64,000 nucleotides of DNA from Odontomyia ornata (GCA_963969285.1 OZ017740.1:23509001-23573000), one strand, 5' to 3'. Shown: positions 45,376 through 57,407, numbered from the stretch's first letter. The notes: generated by a model from the letters alone, not told the origin. Translations and numbers: made by a program.

Positions 45376-45885
45376 TAGCCATCCAGGCTACTACTCGTAT
45401 TCATCAATCTGAAAGAAAGCTACCAAAGAAAGAGTCGTGTCGATATAAGCCTTTTTCGTGGAAGTGGAATCGATAAAAGCGATTTGAAGATGTTGATAGT
45501 CATGTTTCAAGCATTTCCTTTCATTTAACAAATAATTTCCAGTGCGTGAAAATTAAAGGTATTTATTTCGTTTCTGACTAAGCCTCATTATTTCATATTT
45601 ATTTTAGTTTTGTAATTCTCAATTAGAAATTTCCAATCCACATTTTCTCCATCTGAATGGATCCTAATCTATTACAAATTTATCCTCTCATCAAATTCAA
45701 ATCAATTTTTCATCTAAATCAATTATGGAAATTATTTGTTAAATGAAAGGAAATGCTTGGAACATGACTATCAACATCTTCAAATCGCTTTTATCGATTC
45801 CGCTTCCACGAAAAAGGCTTTTATCGACTCGACTCTTTCTTTGGACGCTTTCTTTCAGATTGGTGAATAGTAGCCTGGATGGCTA
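45376..45885. repeat. long inverted repeat, arms about 160 bp, loop 186 bp
   Basis: Left arm 45376-45540, right arm 45727-45885. The outer ends read tagccatccaggctact on both strands. The inner half is nearly identical (gcgatttgaagatgttgatagtcatgtt.caagcatttcc). About eight substitutions and one indel separate the arms, roughly 94 percent identity. No coding signal and no clear target duplication (left flank gtcagtcag, right flank gcttctcag). It could be a MITE or foldback element, or a locus giving a long hairpin RNA. Confidence 0.88.
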
Positions 45886-46369
45886 GCTTCTCAGTTAGTT
45901 GGCTGCATCATGACAATGAAACAGAATTCGATTTCCAAGAATTGAATCGGGGGAAGAAAAACAAAGACATGAATGATTCTAATTTTAAGCATCCTTTTGC
46001 TTATTGAAAAAATACGAGCAGATGTAAAATAAGGATTCCTTAAACGTACACCCGATTGGTAAATACGGAAATTCGAAAAGGACGTAATTTTTTCGATGAT
46101 TGAGTGATTATTTCAACTCATGAATTTCTTTATTTTAGTCAATTTATTTGATAAATCTTCAAGCTAGTATTGGAATTCAATTCAATTTCCAAAAAATATT
46201 TAAATAGTTTTCGGATCGAATTCCGGATGTAACATAATTCACTAAATTTGGGAAAATTATCCATGCTCAAGCAACAATTATAATTTCTTCATAGATTTTG
46301 GGAATCCCTTAAAATATAATTCTCCTCTTTCCTTTACCCTAGTCACATCAGTTACGATAATCTCTTTTT
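45886..46369. other. no gene recognised
   Basis: AT-rich, short frames only, no match to families in the window. Confidence 0.35.
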
Positions 46370-46840
46370 AGAGTTGTATACTTAAATAAAAGCCCCTATT
46401 GAAATCACAACCTGTGTCTGTCTGTCCGCCCGTCTATATGTCAGCAGTTTTTCTCCGAAATTATAGAAGCTACAACCATCAAACATTGTGGAAGAATCAT
46501 AAGGTATGACTTTTTGAAAGTTGTGGAGATAAAAAAAATGTTCAGAGAGTTTTAAGGGGGTCTACCGAAATAGCGGGTGATCCTTAAAAAATATTCTTTC
46601 ATCAAAGGTAGTTGAGTAGGACGTCATATGAATCTTTTCAAAACCGCTTGCAGATTACTTAATCTGTTCAAAAAGGTAGGAGAGGGAGAAACATGCAAGG
46701 TTTTTGCGTGCACTCTGGTAGCTTTTGATGCAAAACACTGGGAAAAATCATGGATGTAGGCCCTTATGAACACAATAACGACAAATACCTCAGAAGAAAT
46801 CAAATCAACTTTTTCAGTAATATAGGCTTTTTCAATAACA
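46370..46840 (+). mobile_element. family D fragment, copy 4
   Basis: Begins agagttgtatact (compare agggttttgtact), then cccctattgaaatcac, a short TCTG/TCCG tract, ttttctccgaaattatagaag, and one copy of the internal repeat ending in aatcatggatgtaggcc. It retains the left end and stops before the second internal repeat and right end. Confidence 0.8.
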
Positions 46841-47084
46841 ACACTCGGACTTTGTCAGCTGATAGCAGCTATTTTGTTGAAGCAATATCTCTCAAGTTAC
46901 TTGCAACTTATTCATTAGCGTATGGCAAGTCAACATGCAAAGGTATAATATTGAATAGCAAGTACAATAATTAAAGTTTATTATTACATTCCCCACTAGC
47001 AATTTGAGGGAGTGGTGGTAATGTAAATTGGCCACCAAGATCGTGTGATTTAACGCTTTCATATTATTTTCTTTGGGCCTATTT

Positions 47085-48090
47085 CAAAGTGAAGTACTTG
47101 GGGCTACTGATTGACTCAAAAATGAGTTTCTCTGACCTAATAAGGGCAACGGTTGAAAAGGCTGCTTCAGGTATATCGGCTCTTTGTCAACTTATGGCCA
47201 ACGTAGGGGGATCCTACTCATCAAGAAGATGCTTCTTGATGAGTGCGGTGGTTTCAGTGCTACTGTAAAGAGCAGAAATATGGGGTGAAACTCTCCGTAG
47301 AGAGGTATACCGAAAACGCATGGTAAAGGTACAGAGAAGAGGAGCACTGAGGATAACATTTTCATATCTGACAGTCTCTGGTCTCTGATCCGATGATGAG
47401 AGTTATTGCAGGCATGATATCTGTTGCTCTTCTTGCTAGAGAGTACCGCACTATTTATCCGCGTCGAAGCGAGGACATGAGGGAGACAGTTACCAGGGCT
47501 CACTCAACAATTGGCAGCAGTCCTGGGCGAATTGCACAACAATGAGGTAAACTGCGTGATTCACTCCGGACCCGAGACCATGGCTGAATCAAAGGCATGG
47601 TGAAACTGACTTCTATCTAACCCAGCTTGTGGACGGGCAAGAGTGCTTTCAGTCTTACATACACAAGATTCGTAAATCACCGTTCCCGGTGGTATGTTCT
47701 GCCCAGAAAAGGAAGGCGATGCCTGCCACACATTTTAGTGTGCGAAAAACAAGCTATAATAGGACCTGTACAGGGAGCCGGGTGACCTCATTCTGGTGAT
47801 GCTTGGATCGGTAGACAAATGTTCGGGTAGTCCTAAAAGATAAAGGGTCTTACAGCTGCCAGGGACGGAAACTAGAGGAGAGATCCCCCAGCTTGAATTA
47901 GAGATCACTCAGCTTGAAGGCACTTCATGGCGTAGCAAAATGAGACCTGGCCCAAAGTAATGTGCCACACGGTCCAAAGCTAGGTTTTCAGGTTGACAGG
48001 GGAGGTTTTTAGAGCTCCAGTCACTCAAGAACATGGAAGCACCACACTCAGTGCGTAAATGGCATTCTCTCCCCACCACAAAAAATAAAA
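47085..48090 (+). mobile_element. R1-clade LINE, 5'-truncated, copy 2
   Basis: Begins at VKYLGLLIDSKMSFSDLIRA and continues SGISALCQLMANVGGSYSSRRCLLMSAVVSVLL and EVYRKRMVKVQRRGALRI. It then runs through a frameshifted C-terminus to a 3' UTR shared with copy 1 (cctggcccaaagtaatgtg, ttttcaggttgacaggg) and an A-rich end near 48080. The segment SGISALCQLMANVGG, deleted in copy 1, is present here. Nonfunctional. Confidence 0.88.
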
Positions 48091-48099
48091 AGCTTTTAA

Positions 48100-48262
48100 G
48101 TAGTAGAGTGCTCCTACCAGAACGGCTTTGTAGCCATCCTAGGGTTTGAAACAAGTTTTCTGCTTGCATGAACCGATGACTTGAATTATTCATCCAAAAT
48201 AGTACTTATAAAAGACATCGCTCAAATTTATCCAAATGATACAGAGTTTCTTTCATAAGCAC
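48100..48262. repeat. dispersed repeat family H, copy 2 (inverted relative to 29059)
   Basis: gagtgctcctaccagaacggctttgtagccatcctaggg ... gagtttctttcataagcac, given here as two ends of the match, is the reverse complement of 29216-29059 with about 80 percent identity. It lies immediately after the R1 copy. Confidence 0.65.
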
Positions 48263-48355
48263 ATCGATAATTCCACTTCATTCGAAGATCCACGTTCCTT
48301 TTTGGATATGTTGCTCTAAAAACTTCTTAATTACTTTCCCCTAGATACCTCACGT

Positions 48356-49840
48356 ATGATGCTATTCACAAAGTCATCCAGCACATTTGGCAACAAGAAC
48401 GTTTGTCGAATTGTATTTCCTATCCACAAAAAAAGATGACAAGCCACACCGCGAAAATTATAGAGGCATGTCACTACATTGTACGGCATAAAAAGTATTT
48501 TCAAAGATCTTTAAAAATAAAACTGGATCATAGGCCAAAATAATTATTGGGAACTATCAAGGTTGTTTTAGAGCAGGTAGATCGATGATAGACCAATTGT
48601 TCAATGTCAAGCAGGTACTTAAAAACTGCTGGGAGTACAACATAGACGTATACCAAATTTTTGTTGACTTTAAGCAAGCATACGACAACATTGATCGTAA
48701 CGTACTCTACCAAATAATTCTTTTCTTTGGTATCCCAGCCAAATAAGTCCATCTTACTAAAATAATTATGACGTCAACGACCTCCCAAGCCGCATCAATA
48801 ACCAACTCACTGACGCCTTTGACACAAATATCGGACTAAAGCTGAGAGATGTTCTGGCCCAATTGCTAATCAATTTGGCTCGGGAATATATCATCAGAAA
48901 GCTACCTGTCAATACAAGAGGTATGTTACTATACGACTTGAGCCAGGTGCTATTCAATCTGGCTCTGGAGTACGTCGTAAGGAAGGTACATTACTATACA
49001 AGTCCAGCCTGATAGTAGCCTATGCAGACAACACCAATATTTTGTAACGGTCATTAACAACTGCCAAAGAACTCTGCCTGAAAATGGACAGGGAAACAAA
49101 ACTAGCAGGGCTACAAATCAATGAAAATCAAATAAAGCCCACGACGCATTCGAGGCAAAATATCTCAAACACCGTAAATACGAGTATATCATTTGGCGAG
49201 TACAGTATCGAAAATGTTAGCAAATTCTTGTATTTAGGAGCCAAACTAATGAGAACCACTAACGAAAGAGACAAAATACGCCAAATACAGCTCGCAAATA
49301 AAATATTTTATTCAGTTTTCACGATCTTGAAGACCAGCTGCATACACGGGAAAACAAAGCTCCAAGTATGCAAATCAGTGATAAGACCTGTGTTATATTT
49401 ACTACGGATGTGAGATATGGATCCTAACTCAAGCATCTACAAATATATTGAACGCCTTTTAGAGACGAGTTCTGAGGAACTCGATACAACCATGAGCTGT
49501 ATGAATAACAGGAGTGAAGCTAGACGGGGACCAATATCGAATTCAATCCAACCATGAACTGTTTGAATATTTTTGTCGAACCGAATTTTTAACGATTGCA
49601 AGACTGCGGAAGCTGGTTACATGAATCGTATGGACGAACAATTTATCCCCAAAAAGGTATTCTTCGGGAGAACTGAAGGGTGGAGACCAGTGAGTAAGCC
49701 GAGAAAAGGCTGGTCTGACTAAATCAACGGTGCTCAGATTTCGAAATTGGAGGTCAATGGGCTGAGACAGTCGGAGGCACTATTTACAGGAAGCGAAGAC
49801 CCAAGAGGGGCTGTAATGCTATAAAGAAGAAGAAGAAGAG
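48356..49840 (+). mobile_element. RTE-clade LINE, 5'-truncated, with (GAA)n tail
   Basis: Flanked by acctcacgt (48347-48355) and acctcgcgt (49841-49849), 8 of 9 matching, directly after a GAA tail. It contains CFRAGRSMIDQLFNVKQVL, FVDFKQAYDNIDRNVLYQI, the box YADN (second Asp lost), LTTAKELCLKMDRETKLAGL, FLYLGAKLMRT and LKTSCIHGKTKLQV. A local duplication near 48960 repeats part of NLALEYV. Many stops and frameshifts. Confidence 0.88.
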
Positions 49841-49849
49841 ACCTCGCGT

Positions 49850-50402
49850 TCTGCCCACTATAGAGGCACTTCCAATCAGGAAAGCTTCCCTTTGTCGGGG
49901 TTTGATCGTCTCCGCCATTGCAAACTCAATTTCTTTGCTTTGCTCCTTGTTCCACTTAACCCAATAATTCCACACATCGAAACCAATGTTTCAGCATAGA
50001 TGACAACCGTGGTGAAAGCGAATGTTTTGGTGATCTAATATAACCTCGAGACATTAGGCTTGGCCAATGTCTTGAGCATTACTAACGCTCTGCACATTGG
50101 TTCTCGTAGCTATACTACATCAAGTGCAAAAGCTTGAGAAATATGTGTATGCGTTGAAGGCATTTTGCCCAGGAACAAGCAAGTTAACGCAATTTTAATT
50201 TAACCGCCGGTGGCTGTACGACCAACATCCATCACCAGTGACCTTGCAGACACCACGCAACATTCACGATCGTGCGGACATCACGACTTGGGTCAAATCG
50301 CCACCGGCAACCAAATGACCTGCTTATATCGCCAACAACTACTACGACCAACATACGTGAGCGGCAACGGGATTGCCACCATCTAACCATCAGCGGCCTG
50401 TG
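49850..50402. other. no gene recognised; GC-richer from 50200
   Basis: A minus-strand frame at 49784-49975 (WNYWVKWNKEQSKEIEFAMA) starts near the RTE tail and has no known domain. From about 50200 the plus strand becomes C-rich (caccatctaaccatc, caacaactactacgacc) as a leader to the frame at 50403. Confidence 0.3.
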
Positions 50403-50735
50403 ATGACATCTCAACCCCATCCGTTGCTCGAGGAAGCAATTGCTGCAACGCCCAGAGTCAACCCAAAGCCAGTCACAATCGAGGAATACCGTGCACGCTT
50501 GGTCAAGCCGCCTGATATGTCTGTGGTCAAGCCGGAAGAGAAGCGGCAAAGAAGTGAGCGCATTGTGGAATATCGCCAACTGGTACGTCTCGCCTGCGCC
50601 AACTGGTACGTCTCGCTATAATCAAAGTGCAGTGGGAGTTATTCAAAAGGCAAATTAAAGCGCTAGATTTTGAGTTTAAGGCAGAGCAGCCCGTTAAACG
50701 GGAGGCACCTGTTACCATCAAAAACCAAGATAACT
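50403..50735 (+). pseudogene. unknown small ORF broken by a 23-bp tandem duplication
   Basis: From ATG 50403 the frame reads MTSQPHPLLEEAIAATP, NPKPVTIEEYRARLVKPP and EEKRQRSERIVEYRQLVRLA. It is hydrophilic and charged, typical of a folded or nucleic-acid-binding protein. At 50574-50615 the 19-base string cgccaactggtacgtctcg occurs twice with period 23. The extra unit throws the frame into a stop at 50619-50621. Skipping one unit continues the frame as KVQWELFKRQIKALDFEF, AEQPVKREAPVTI and a stop at about 50735. Codon use is GC-richer than the flanks. Family unknown; it could be the first ORF of a transposon or a host gene fragment. Confidence 0.5.
50574..50615. repeat. tandem duplication, 19 identical bases, period 23
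   Basis: Copies at 50574-50592 and 50597-50615 without mismatch, so recent. It disrupts the frame at 50403. Confidence 0.9.
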
Positions 50736-51640
50736 AAATGAAGTCTGAAGAACTAATAAATGTATTTAGTTAGAAATTTGTGCGTTTTTCAGGTTAATCG
50801 AATGGGGTCGCGTATGCACCGAAGATACACAAGTAAGTATATTGGTGCTAAGCCCAACGAAACTCGGCCCAGGTGGTTAGACATTTGAAAAAGGCTTATC
50901 GAAATTGACGCAGCCGGTAGGATATTGGTTCTGCTAAGACTATGGTCAGAGGCTGTATAGCATACTAACTAATGGGAACATCAGCCGATATCTGAACCCA
51001 ACTTTTGATGCCTGAGAACGAGGTTAGAAATATACATTGCCTGGAATTTCTATTTTTTTTTTTTTTTTTTTTTGCAAAATACACTCCACTCCTGAGTTGA
51101 CCTAGTGTAAAACCATGCTATCTCCAATCCATCTACCAACAAAAATTTAACTTACAGCGGCAAGCAGATATAAACTTCAAACTAAGCGAGACAATTAAAC
51201 AAGCAGAAAGTGAACTTCAAGTGAATAGTGAACATTTTGAACACAAAAAAAAAAACATTCAGGGAAACAATATATGCCCCCTGGTCGAATACTAAGAAAG
51301 TGTTAACACCCTAGAACCAGCATATGACCGACAAACCCTTTAGTGTGAAGGAGTAAGGCCATAATACTGAAAACACAAAGAAGTAAGTCTTAGTCGTCAA
51401 AGGCAACTAACCAAGTAATCAAACTCCAGGTTCTGCTAGATTTCCTAGAACTGACGTCATATTAGACCCTGACAGACACCGTAGAGGAAATCCACACTCG
51501 ACGATGGGAATTTATCAAAAAATGCCAACAGTGCACAGAAGATTTTAAGAGAGAAATTGAACAGTTCCATAGAACCTCGCATAGCCACGCACTAAGCTCA
51601 GACAGGTTATCTAATCAGTTGACTAGTTAATAACTTCTAG
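50736..51640. other. no gene recognised; T21 run
   Basis: A 21-base T run lies at 51053-51073. On the minus strand it would be a poly(A) after ...gtgtattttgc, suggestive of a retroposed minus-strand insert, but I could not identify the body. The stretch 51120-51640 precedes the gypsy gag fragment and may be its leader. Confidence 0.35.
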
Positions 51641-52550
51641 AAACTGGAAAACCTCTCTTCAACTAGATGATACTTCATTCATCACGAACGAATCCATGGT
51701 AAAAGGGACATCCAGCAAATCGGCAGACTACATGAAAGAAGCCAAACTAATAGGGCAAAACATCCCTTTGTTTACAGAAGTCCCAAGTTCTACTATAGTT
51801 TACGAGTTTCAAACATTTTTAGGATACAGTCTGGCAATGTTTGAACAAATTGGAGCAATCAGCGTTTATGCAAATCTTCCCTACTACGTTGCGTGGAGAA
51901 GCCTACCAGTTAATTTCCTCGAACTGCCCCACATTACTCGACGCTGCTGAAGAGGCTCCTAAACCGATTGTATCTACCTCCGGAAACTTATCAGGAGCTA
52001 GTTATCGGACCAAGCACAGCCAAGCAGTTCCCTACTGAAACGCTTACTGCCTACACCTCACGAATGCGACAACTGTTGAAGCGTAGCCAGGAAGCAGTCA
52101 ATATTAAATATGGAAAGGAAGCAGTAAAGGTTTTAAGTTAGCAATTGGAGGATTTTGCTTCGATCTCCCTGAAAGGTGGAGTCACGAATCCTCACCTACA
52201 CCAGTATTTACTGCCATTATAGAAGCTCACGTTTGAGGAACTCATACTTAAAACTTTGAACATGGAGAAAATACAGCAAGGAGCTCACAATGTTCAGTGG
52301 ATTCCCCAAGAACTTAATTTCAGGTGTCCAAAAACCAAACCAACTTTTCACCCAACCCCCTTCAACCATCATTTCAGCCTCGGAATGAGAACGAAGAAAG
52401 CATCCCAGCGCACGTGCAAGAGCGCAAAAAGCAACTTCATGGCGCGACAATCGTAATTAATACATGGTTAAATCAAAGCGTGCGCACTGTGCGACATTTC
52501 TTACATGTGGATTGTCGAAAAGATTTGCGATTTTTCTTAAAACCAGTTTA
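51640..52550 (+). pseudogene. second gypsy-family gag fragment, eroded
   Basis: Pieces in different frames: IPLFTEVPSSTIVYEFQTFL and MFEQIGAI (51696-51870), FPTTLRGEAYQLISSNCP (51841 on), then LLKRLLNRLYLPPETYQELV, LTAYTSRMRQLLKRSQEA and TFEELILKTLNMEKI. The order (TLRGEAY, then PPETYQEL, then TAYTSRLRQL) is typical of Ty3/gypsy gag proteins. It is unlike the gag of the 57-61 kb element, so it is another family. Protease and pol do not follow. Confidence 0.75.
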
Positions 52551-53744
52551 ATAGGCATGACAATTTTTGGGCCGCAATTTATTGAAATACTCGGCTAGGC
52601 GCACATTATTTACTGGGATATGTGCATGGATTTTTTTTTCTTTGGCCTTAGTAACAATAATGCCACCACTCTTTGTGGTTTGTCATATCTAAATTGCAAC
52701 TGATTGTCTTAGACAAAACGAAGCATACGTATTCCTATCAAAGACATACCTTAAACTGAGCATGTCAACTCTGCGCATGCCTGAAGACGGCTGGAGATGG
52801 TATAAGAATTATTACACACATACATACGTACTATGTGTATCGTACATAAGAATAGGCTGTGTGAATTATGGGAACGTTTAAAATGAGAGCATTGACGAAA
52901 AATTGGTTTTAAGCCACTATTTTCAACGCCACGTGTAAAAAGTCAATTGACTGACATTAGTTAGTTTGTTTTGGTTCGGCGACATCATTATTGTTTGTCA
53001 AGTCATTCACGTGTTGAATCGAAGTGTTCAATTTCTGTATGGGTTAAATGGATAGTGATCATTGTGATCTACGATGTAACTTTAGAAGTTGATGAGTTTG
53101 TTGCCTATTTTGATGCTGCCGGCGAGAAATAAGTTTCCATTGGGTATGGAATTGATGCTCAGCCAAAGAAACTTTTTAAATGCTGACGCGGTAGACTATA
53201 AAGTTTGTAGAGGCTAAACCAGTGAACGCAGATGAAGAGGTCATCAAACCAACCTAGATCACGGTAGCAATAGCAGAAGAGGAATGAGGTAAGTAATATT
53301 TACCGCAGCATATTAACTTAGGGTTGGTTGGTTAGTCAAGCTTTCGAGTGAATATACCTTCCACAGCTGTTTCTTTTTGTCCCGATGGTCTTCTATATGA
53401 TCACCATATTCATGCTTCTATCGCCACATCGAAACCAATGTTAGGTATTGGTGTTGGTATTATGTTCGCTGTTCGTACCTGCAAGTTTTCTAAATAATCC
53501 GGTCGTGTAGTAAATTATTAGATTTTTTTGGCGTCAACATATTCTGAGCAGAGAAGAATTGTTGAGCTATTTGCTACGCTAATACGCCATGAGTTCAACT
53601 AGCTGAATATCATTCAAACTATTACCCTACATGAGGAAATTAACTCTAATTTTTGCTCTAATTATTAAGAAAGCCTCTCGCTTAACAGGATTTATTTTAC
53701 GATCCGCTTCGTCATTTTAACATATCACATCCTGTATGTGTCTT
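52551..53744. other. 1.2 kb without a recognised gene
   Basis: AT-rich. I saw no homology to the listed families, although its first part could be the remainder of the eroded gypsy element. Confidence 0.35.
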
Positions 53745-54325
53745 TAATTCTCACCAGTACGTAGCAATTTGGAGTACTGTTCCCAAATTTGGAGTTCGTA
53801 CCACAGGAAGCTCATCGATGCTGTTGAGTCAGTTCAACGCAGATTCACACGGTCTCTATTCTTCAAATTCAACCTTCCTTACTCCCCTTATGATGACCGA
53901 CTTTTCCTACCCTTGCGTCCAGACGATCTTTCTTCAGCTTCATTATTGCCTTTAACCTCAAAATTTATGCAGGCAAATTAAAACATTCGACGTGGCTCGC
54001 CCTATTAAATCCTGGCTTCAATTTCAGGTTCCATATGCACGTACTAACACCTTCTTCCACTCTCCTTTGCTACGCTTACCTCGTGTGCACAACCAGCAAA
54101 GTCTTGGTCCTCTACCACAATCTCTTGGCGTATTCAAAACTTCTTTGAAAAATCAAATTTATAAATATTCCTACAAATCTTAATTTTTAATATCGTATTG
54201 TGATCTTTTTTCTTTAATTTCTGCCAAATTTTGTATTCATATGTTGGTATTTAAATTTTGCATTAATTGACTTGTAATTGGACTACTAGTCTGTAAGTTG
54301 ATTTCTGAAATAAATAAATAACCCT
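53745..54325 (+). pseudogene. family F LINE fragment (C-terminus and 3' end)
   Basis: Reads SNLEYCSQIWSSYHRKLIDA, VESVQRRFTRSLFFKFNLPY, a stop, then VPYARTNTFFHSPLLRLPRV and SLKNQIYKYSYKS followed by a stop at 54181-54183. The matching region of the main F copy is EYCSATWSP, VQRKFTRVLFYK, YARIN.. at 40774-40400. The 3' UTR ends in aataaataaataa (54310-54322). It supplies the 3' terminus missing from the main F copy. Confidence 0.85.
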
Positions 54326-55843
54326 TAAACATTTTCTTTATCACTTTCCTATATAAGTCGTTGTTTTTTCTGAAGGGAAAATAATTGCTTCAATATTAAA
54401 ATGTCATTTAAAGCCAAAGATTTAATATTATGACATGCAAAAGAAACTCCAGCTTTTTCCACGCGAATTATTTTAAAAGAGAAAACTTTGCCAATAAGGC
54501 CGTCTATGTTTCATGTACAATTAAAAAAAAGCCATAAATTATCCTATTTAATTTTGCCCCCAACTACTGTCCATTGTCACGTGCTAACAAAAGAAAACAA
54601 AACAAGAAATAATTACTCAATAAATAATTCCATTCCATTTTTATTAAGTAACTTATTGCGACAATGTCTTCCCTGAACCCTGGGAAAATTAGCAATTAGG
54701 AACATTTGCGCTGGTTGGCGCCGCTTATGAAATTTTTCTCCATCATTTAATATTCACACCCACTCACGCCCAGGTAAACGTAAAACAAACTGCTAAGGAC
54801 ATTTGTATTCCATTACCTTTTGGCCAACACAAATATTCACCTTGATTCGTTTTTCGGTGGCAATTATTCAAATTAGACGAACGGACAACTTTCTTGAAAA
54901 TTTCATTAAAAAGTTACCACTTTGTTAGACCACTATTGTATGCGCGTTTTCCATTTTGGAGGCGGAAATACACGAGAAAAAATTGAAGTATGCGGGGATG
55001 AAGGAAAGAATAGTGAACTTTGCAATAGTCAATATTGAAGTGAAGGCAAAATAATTTCCAAAAGGAGTGACGGAGGATTGAAAGTTCTTCAATTAAATAA
55101 GGTTTTTATGCTCTGATCATGCCCAATTAAAATTCAATAATCTATGCAGCATGTTTTGTTGACTGGAAAATTCAATCTCACTGGATGCTGGTTGTATTAC
55201 AAATCACTCAAAAGAAATTATGAATTTTTCTAGTCTAGTCCTTTTCCGGGTTGTGCTATAAAAAATCATCAAACTTTACCATTCATGATCTGAAATTGCA
55301 ATTCGACTCCTCCCAAGTGCAAACTTTGTAGGTGGCTTTCATTTTTCTTCTTTAAACCTATCAGGACGAAATTCAATTCAACACAATTTGAAATTACTTT
55401 CAAGTCCTTTCTTCTTTCGATCTATGGCAACCACCAAACGTTCTTTATGTATTTTTTGATCCATTGACTTAACCCACTTTTCGTGAATGAAACCAAAGAA
55501 TAGAATCAGGGACAAACCATTCTATTGATTGAATGGCTTCTTCATTCAATATTTTGTGCACCAGCTATTACATTGTAACTATTATCCTGTTGTCGGTAAG
55601 AGTAAATATTGGAAGCAAGATTTCTTTTTTTGTGTGGTGGTTGAATTAGGATTTACTTTGGAATGAAAAGAAGGAGCATAAGTGAATTTAGGTTAGTGCA
55701 AGTTTTCTTTAGATCAATTTACGTCGAAGCACTATTGTCTGGGAAATATAAGCACTGCAGTGTATCCTATACAATTTTAAACTGTCCTCCATAGGAAAGA
55801 AGGTTATCAGTTTTATATGTATCTTATTGTTTTTTTAAATGTA
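54326..55843. other. 1.5 kb without a recognised gene or repeat
   Basis: AT-rich, short frames only. Likely ordinary intergenic sequence, and the flank into which the Tc1 element inserted. Confidence 0.4.
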
Positions 55844-55954
55844 CTGAAGTGTGCGAATTAATGTGAACCCAAGTGAATTTTTGAAAAAAAAAAACTTAAT
55901 TTTTAGGTTATTAATGAATAAAATAGAAAAACTACCAAAATTTAAATTATTTTA

Positions 55955-56952
55955 ATATGAAATATGTCCTCCTTTGGCTTTGATAACATTGTAAATACGT
56001 TTTGGAATCGAATCAATAAGTTTTTGGAGCTTTTTGTCGTTTGCTGGTCCCGAAACCATATCTGGATAACAGCCTGAGTCAGTTTTGGTTTTGATGTGCA
56101 ATCTATTTTGCGAAGCCTAGCTTTTACGATGGACCACCGATTTTCAATAGGATTAAGATCCGGTGAATTTCGTGGCCATTTAAAGCACGATATGTTTTTG
56201 TCCTTAAAAAATTTTTAATCATCACCTTGGACACGTAGCAAAGGGCAGAGTCTTCTTGAAAAATTGCTTTACGGTTTGCATCAACTTTTCTCGATTCAAC
56301 TTCCAATCTTTGTTTTAGTAGGTCTTTATATTTTTGCGAGTTCATCATTTCTTGGATTGGCACAAGGCATTCGGTACCCTTATAAGAAAGCAGCCCCAAA
56401 ACATCTTTTTCAACGGATGCTTAACTGTTTGGTCAATATGAGCTGCCGCAAGTTTTTCATTGTCACTTCTTCAAACCTAACGGGAACGCTGCTCTTGCAC
56501 CAAAAAATGGCTCTCGTCCGAAAATGCTACTTGCTTGCGTATTTATTTGCTCACTCATAACGTTTCTACTTCATCGCAGCAGTCAATAACTGTTTGTTTT
56601 TGTGTCTTATGGTTTTCCTCCCGCCTTCTATAAGGCGTTTTTGTACCATGGAGTCATGAGCAATACCTCAAGCATGTGTTAAATCTTGCTGAAGCTCTTG
56701 GCTTGTTTTCCTAGGGTTTAATTTACTTTCCCTTATTAAAGAAGCTTCATCTTTTGCTGTTGTCTTTCTCTTCCTTCCAAATTTCCCTTTTCTGTTAACC
56801 TCAATCGTCCCAGTATCCCATTTTCACTTCAAAATCTTATTAACTGCTCCTGAACTCACATTACAATCTTTGGCAATATCTCTTTGAGTCATTGATGTGT
56901 GTTCACTCAAAGTGACAATCTTCGTGCGCTTTTTGGGACTAATATCCATCTT
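55955..56952 (-). pseudogene. Tc1-like transposase (DD34E type), broken
   Basis: Starts at ATG 56950-56952: MDISPKKRTKIVTLSEHTSM and QRDIAKDCNVSSGAVNKIL form the first helix-turn-helix, followed by a stop. Then come KFGRKRKTTAKDEASLIRES, NPRKTSQELQQDL, FSDESHFLVQEQ (first catalytic Asp), YKGTECLVPIQEMMNSQKY, IFQEDSALCY (second Asp), NSPDLNPIENRWSIVKARL (Glu) and TQAVIQIWF. All three catalytic residues are still encoded, but in different frames. At least four stops and two or more frameshifts inactivate it. Confidence 0.88.
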
Positions 56953-57146
56953 CAAAAATAAGAAGCGGGAACAACCTTAGTTAAGAACACTTCACTCATA
57001 ATAATAATTCGTACAAACCTTAAAACAAATTGCAACGCGTGTATAGCCTGGAATGTCTTACTATCACTAATTGTCAGACTTGTCAAATAAAATGCCTGCT
57101 AAATTGACATAAGCGTGGTGCCATCTGTGAGAAAAGTCAAATTGTG

Positions 57147-57150
57147 ATAT
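57147..57150. repeat. gypsy target-site duplication, left (atat)
   Basis: Same four bases follow the right LTR at 61796-61799. Four- to six-base duplications, often AT-rich, are usual for Ty3/gypsy integrases. Confidence 0.8.
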
Positions 57151-57406
57151 TGTAGCGTCTCTGTCGCCTCCAGTGGTGGCCGTTAATCAATTCGTTGTCG
57201 CGGCGATCGGGCTGAATGTGGTCAGAGCTTCGCGCCGTGTTGGAACTATCTCTGGCTCGACATCCGTCCACGGAGCAACACGGACGAGTATAAAAATTCC
57301 ACATAAACTTTGTATATTTGTGTCAATAGAATTTGAGTTAGTAATTGAACATACCTGGTCTTTCACTTCATTGGCAACACGTTCTGTACGAAGACACATC
57401 CGTACA
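57151..57406 (+). repeat. 5' LTR
   Basis: Starts tgtagcgtctc and ends ccgtaca, with TG...CA termini. A TATA-like gtataaaaa lies near 57289-57297. It differs from the 3' LTR at five sites. Confidence 0.93.
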
Positions 57407-57407
57407 T

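Larger units (their letters stand above)
55844..57150 (-). mobile_element. Tc1-like transposon, main part, interrupted by gypsy
   Basis: The left end at 55844 follows a TA (55842-55843). The first 25 bases match, with three differences, the reverse complement of the right end at 61810-61834, which is followed by a TA (61835-61836). The shared core is gaattaatgtgaac. The element is therefore 55844-61834, with a gypsy retrotransposon at 57151-61795 inserted close to the right end. Without gypsy it is about 1.35 kb, normal for Tc1. Confidence 0.92.

Noticed and set aside
51053..51073. T21 run as the tail of a processed pseudogene on the minus strand
   Set aside because: No recognisable coding sequence or target duplication next to it; kept only as a note.
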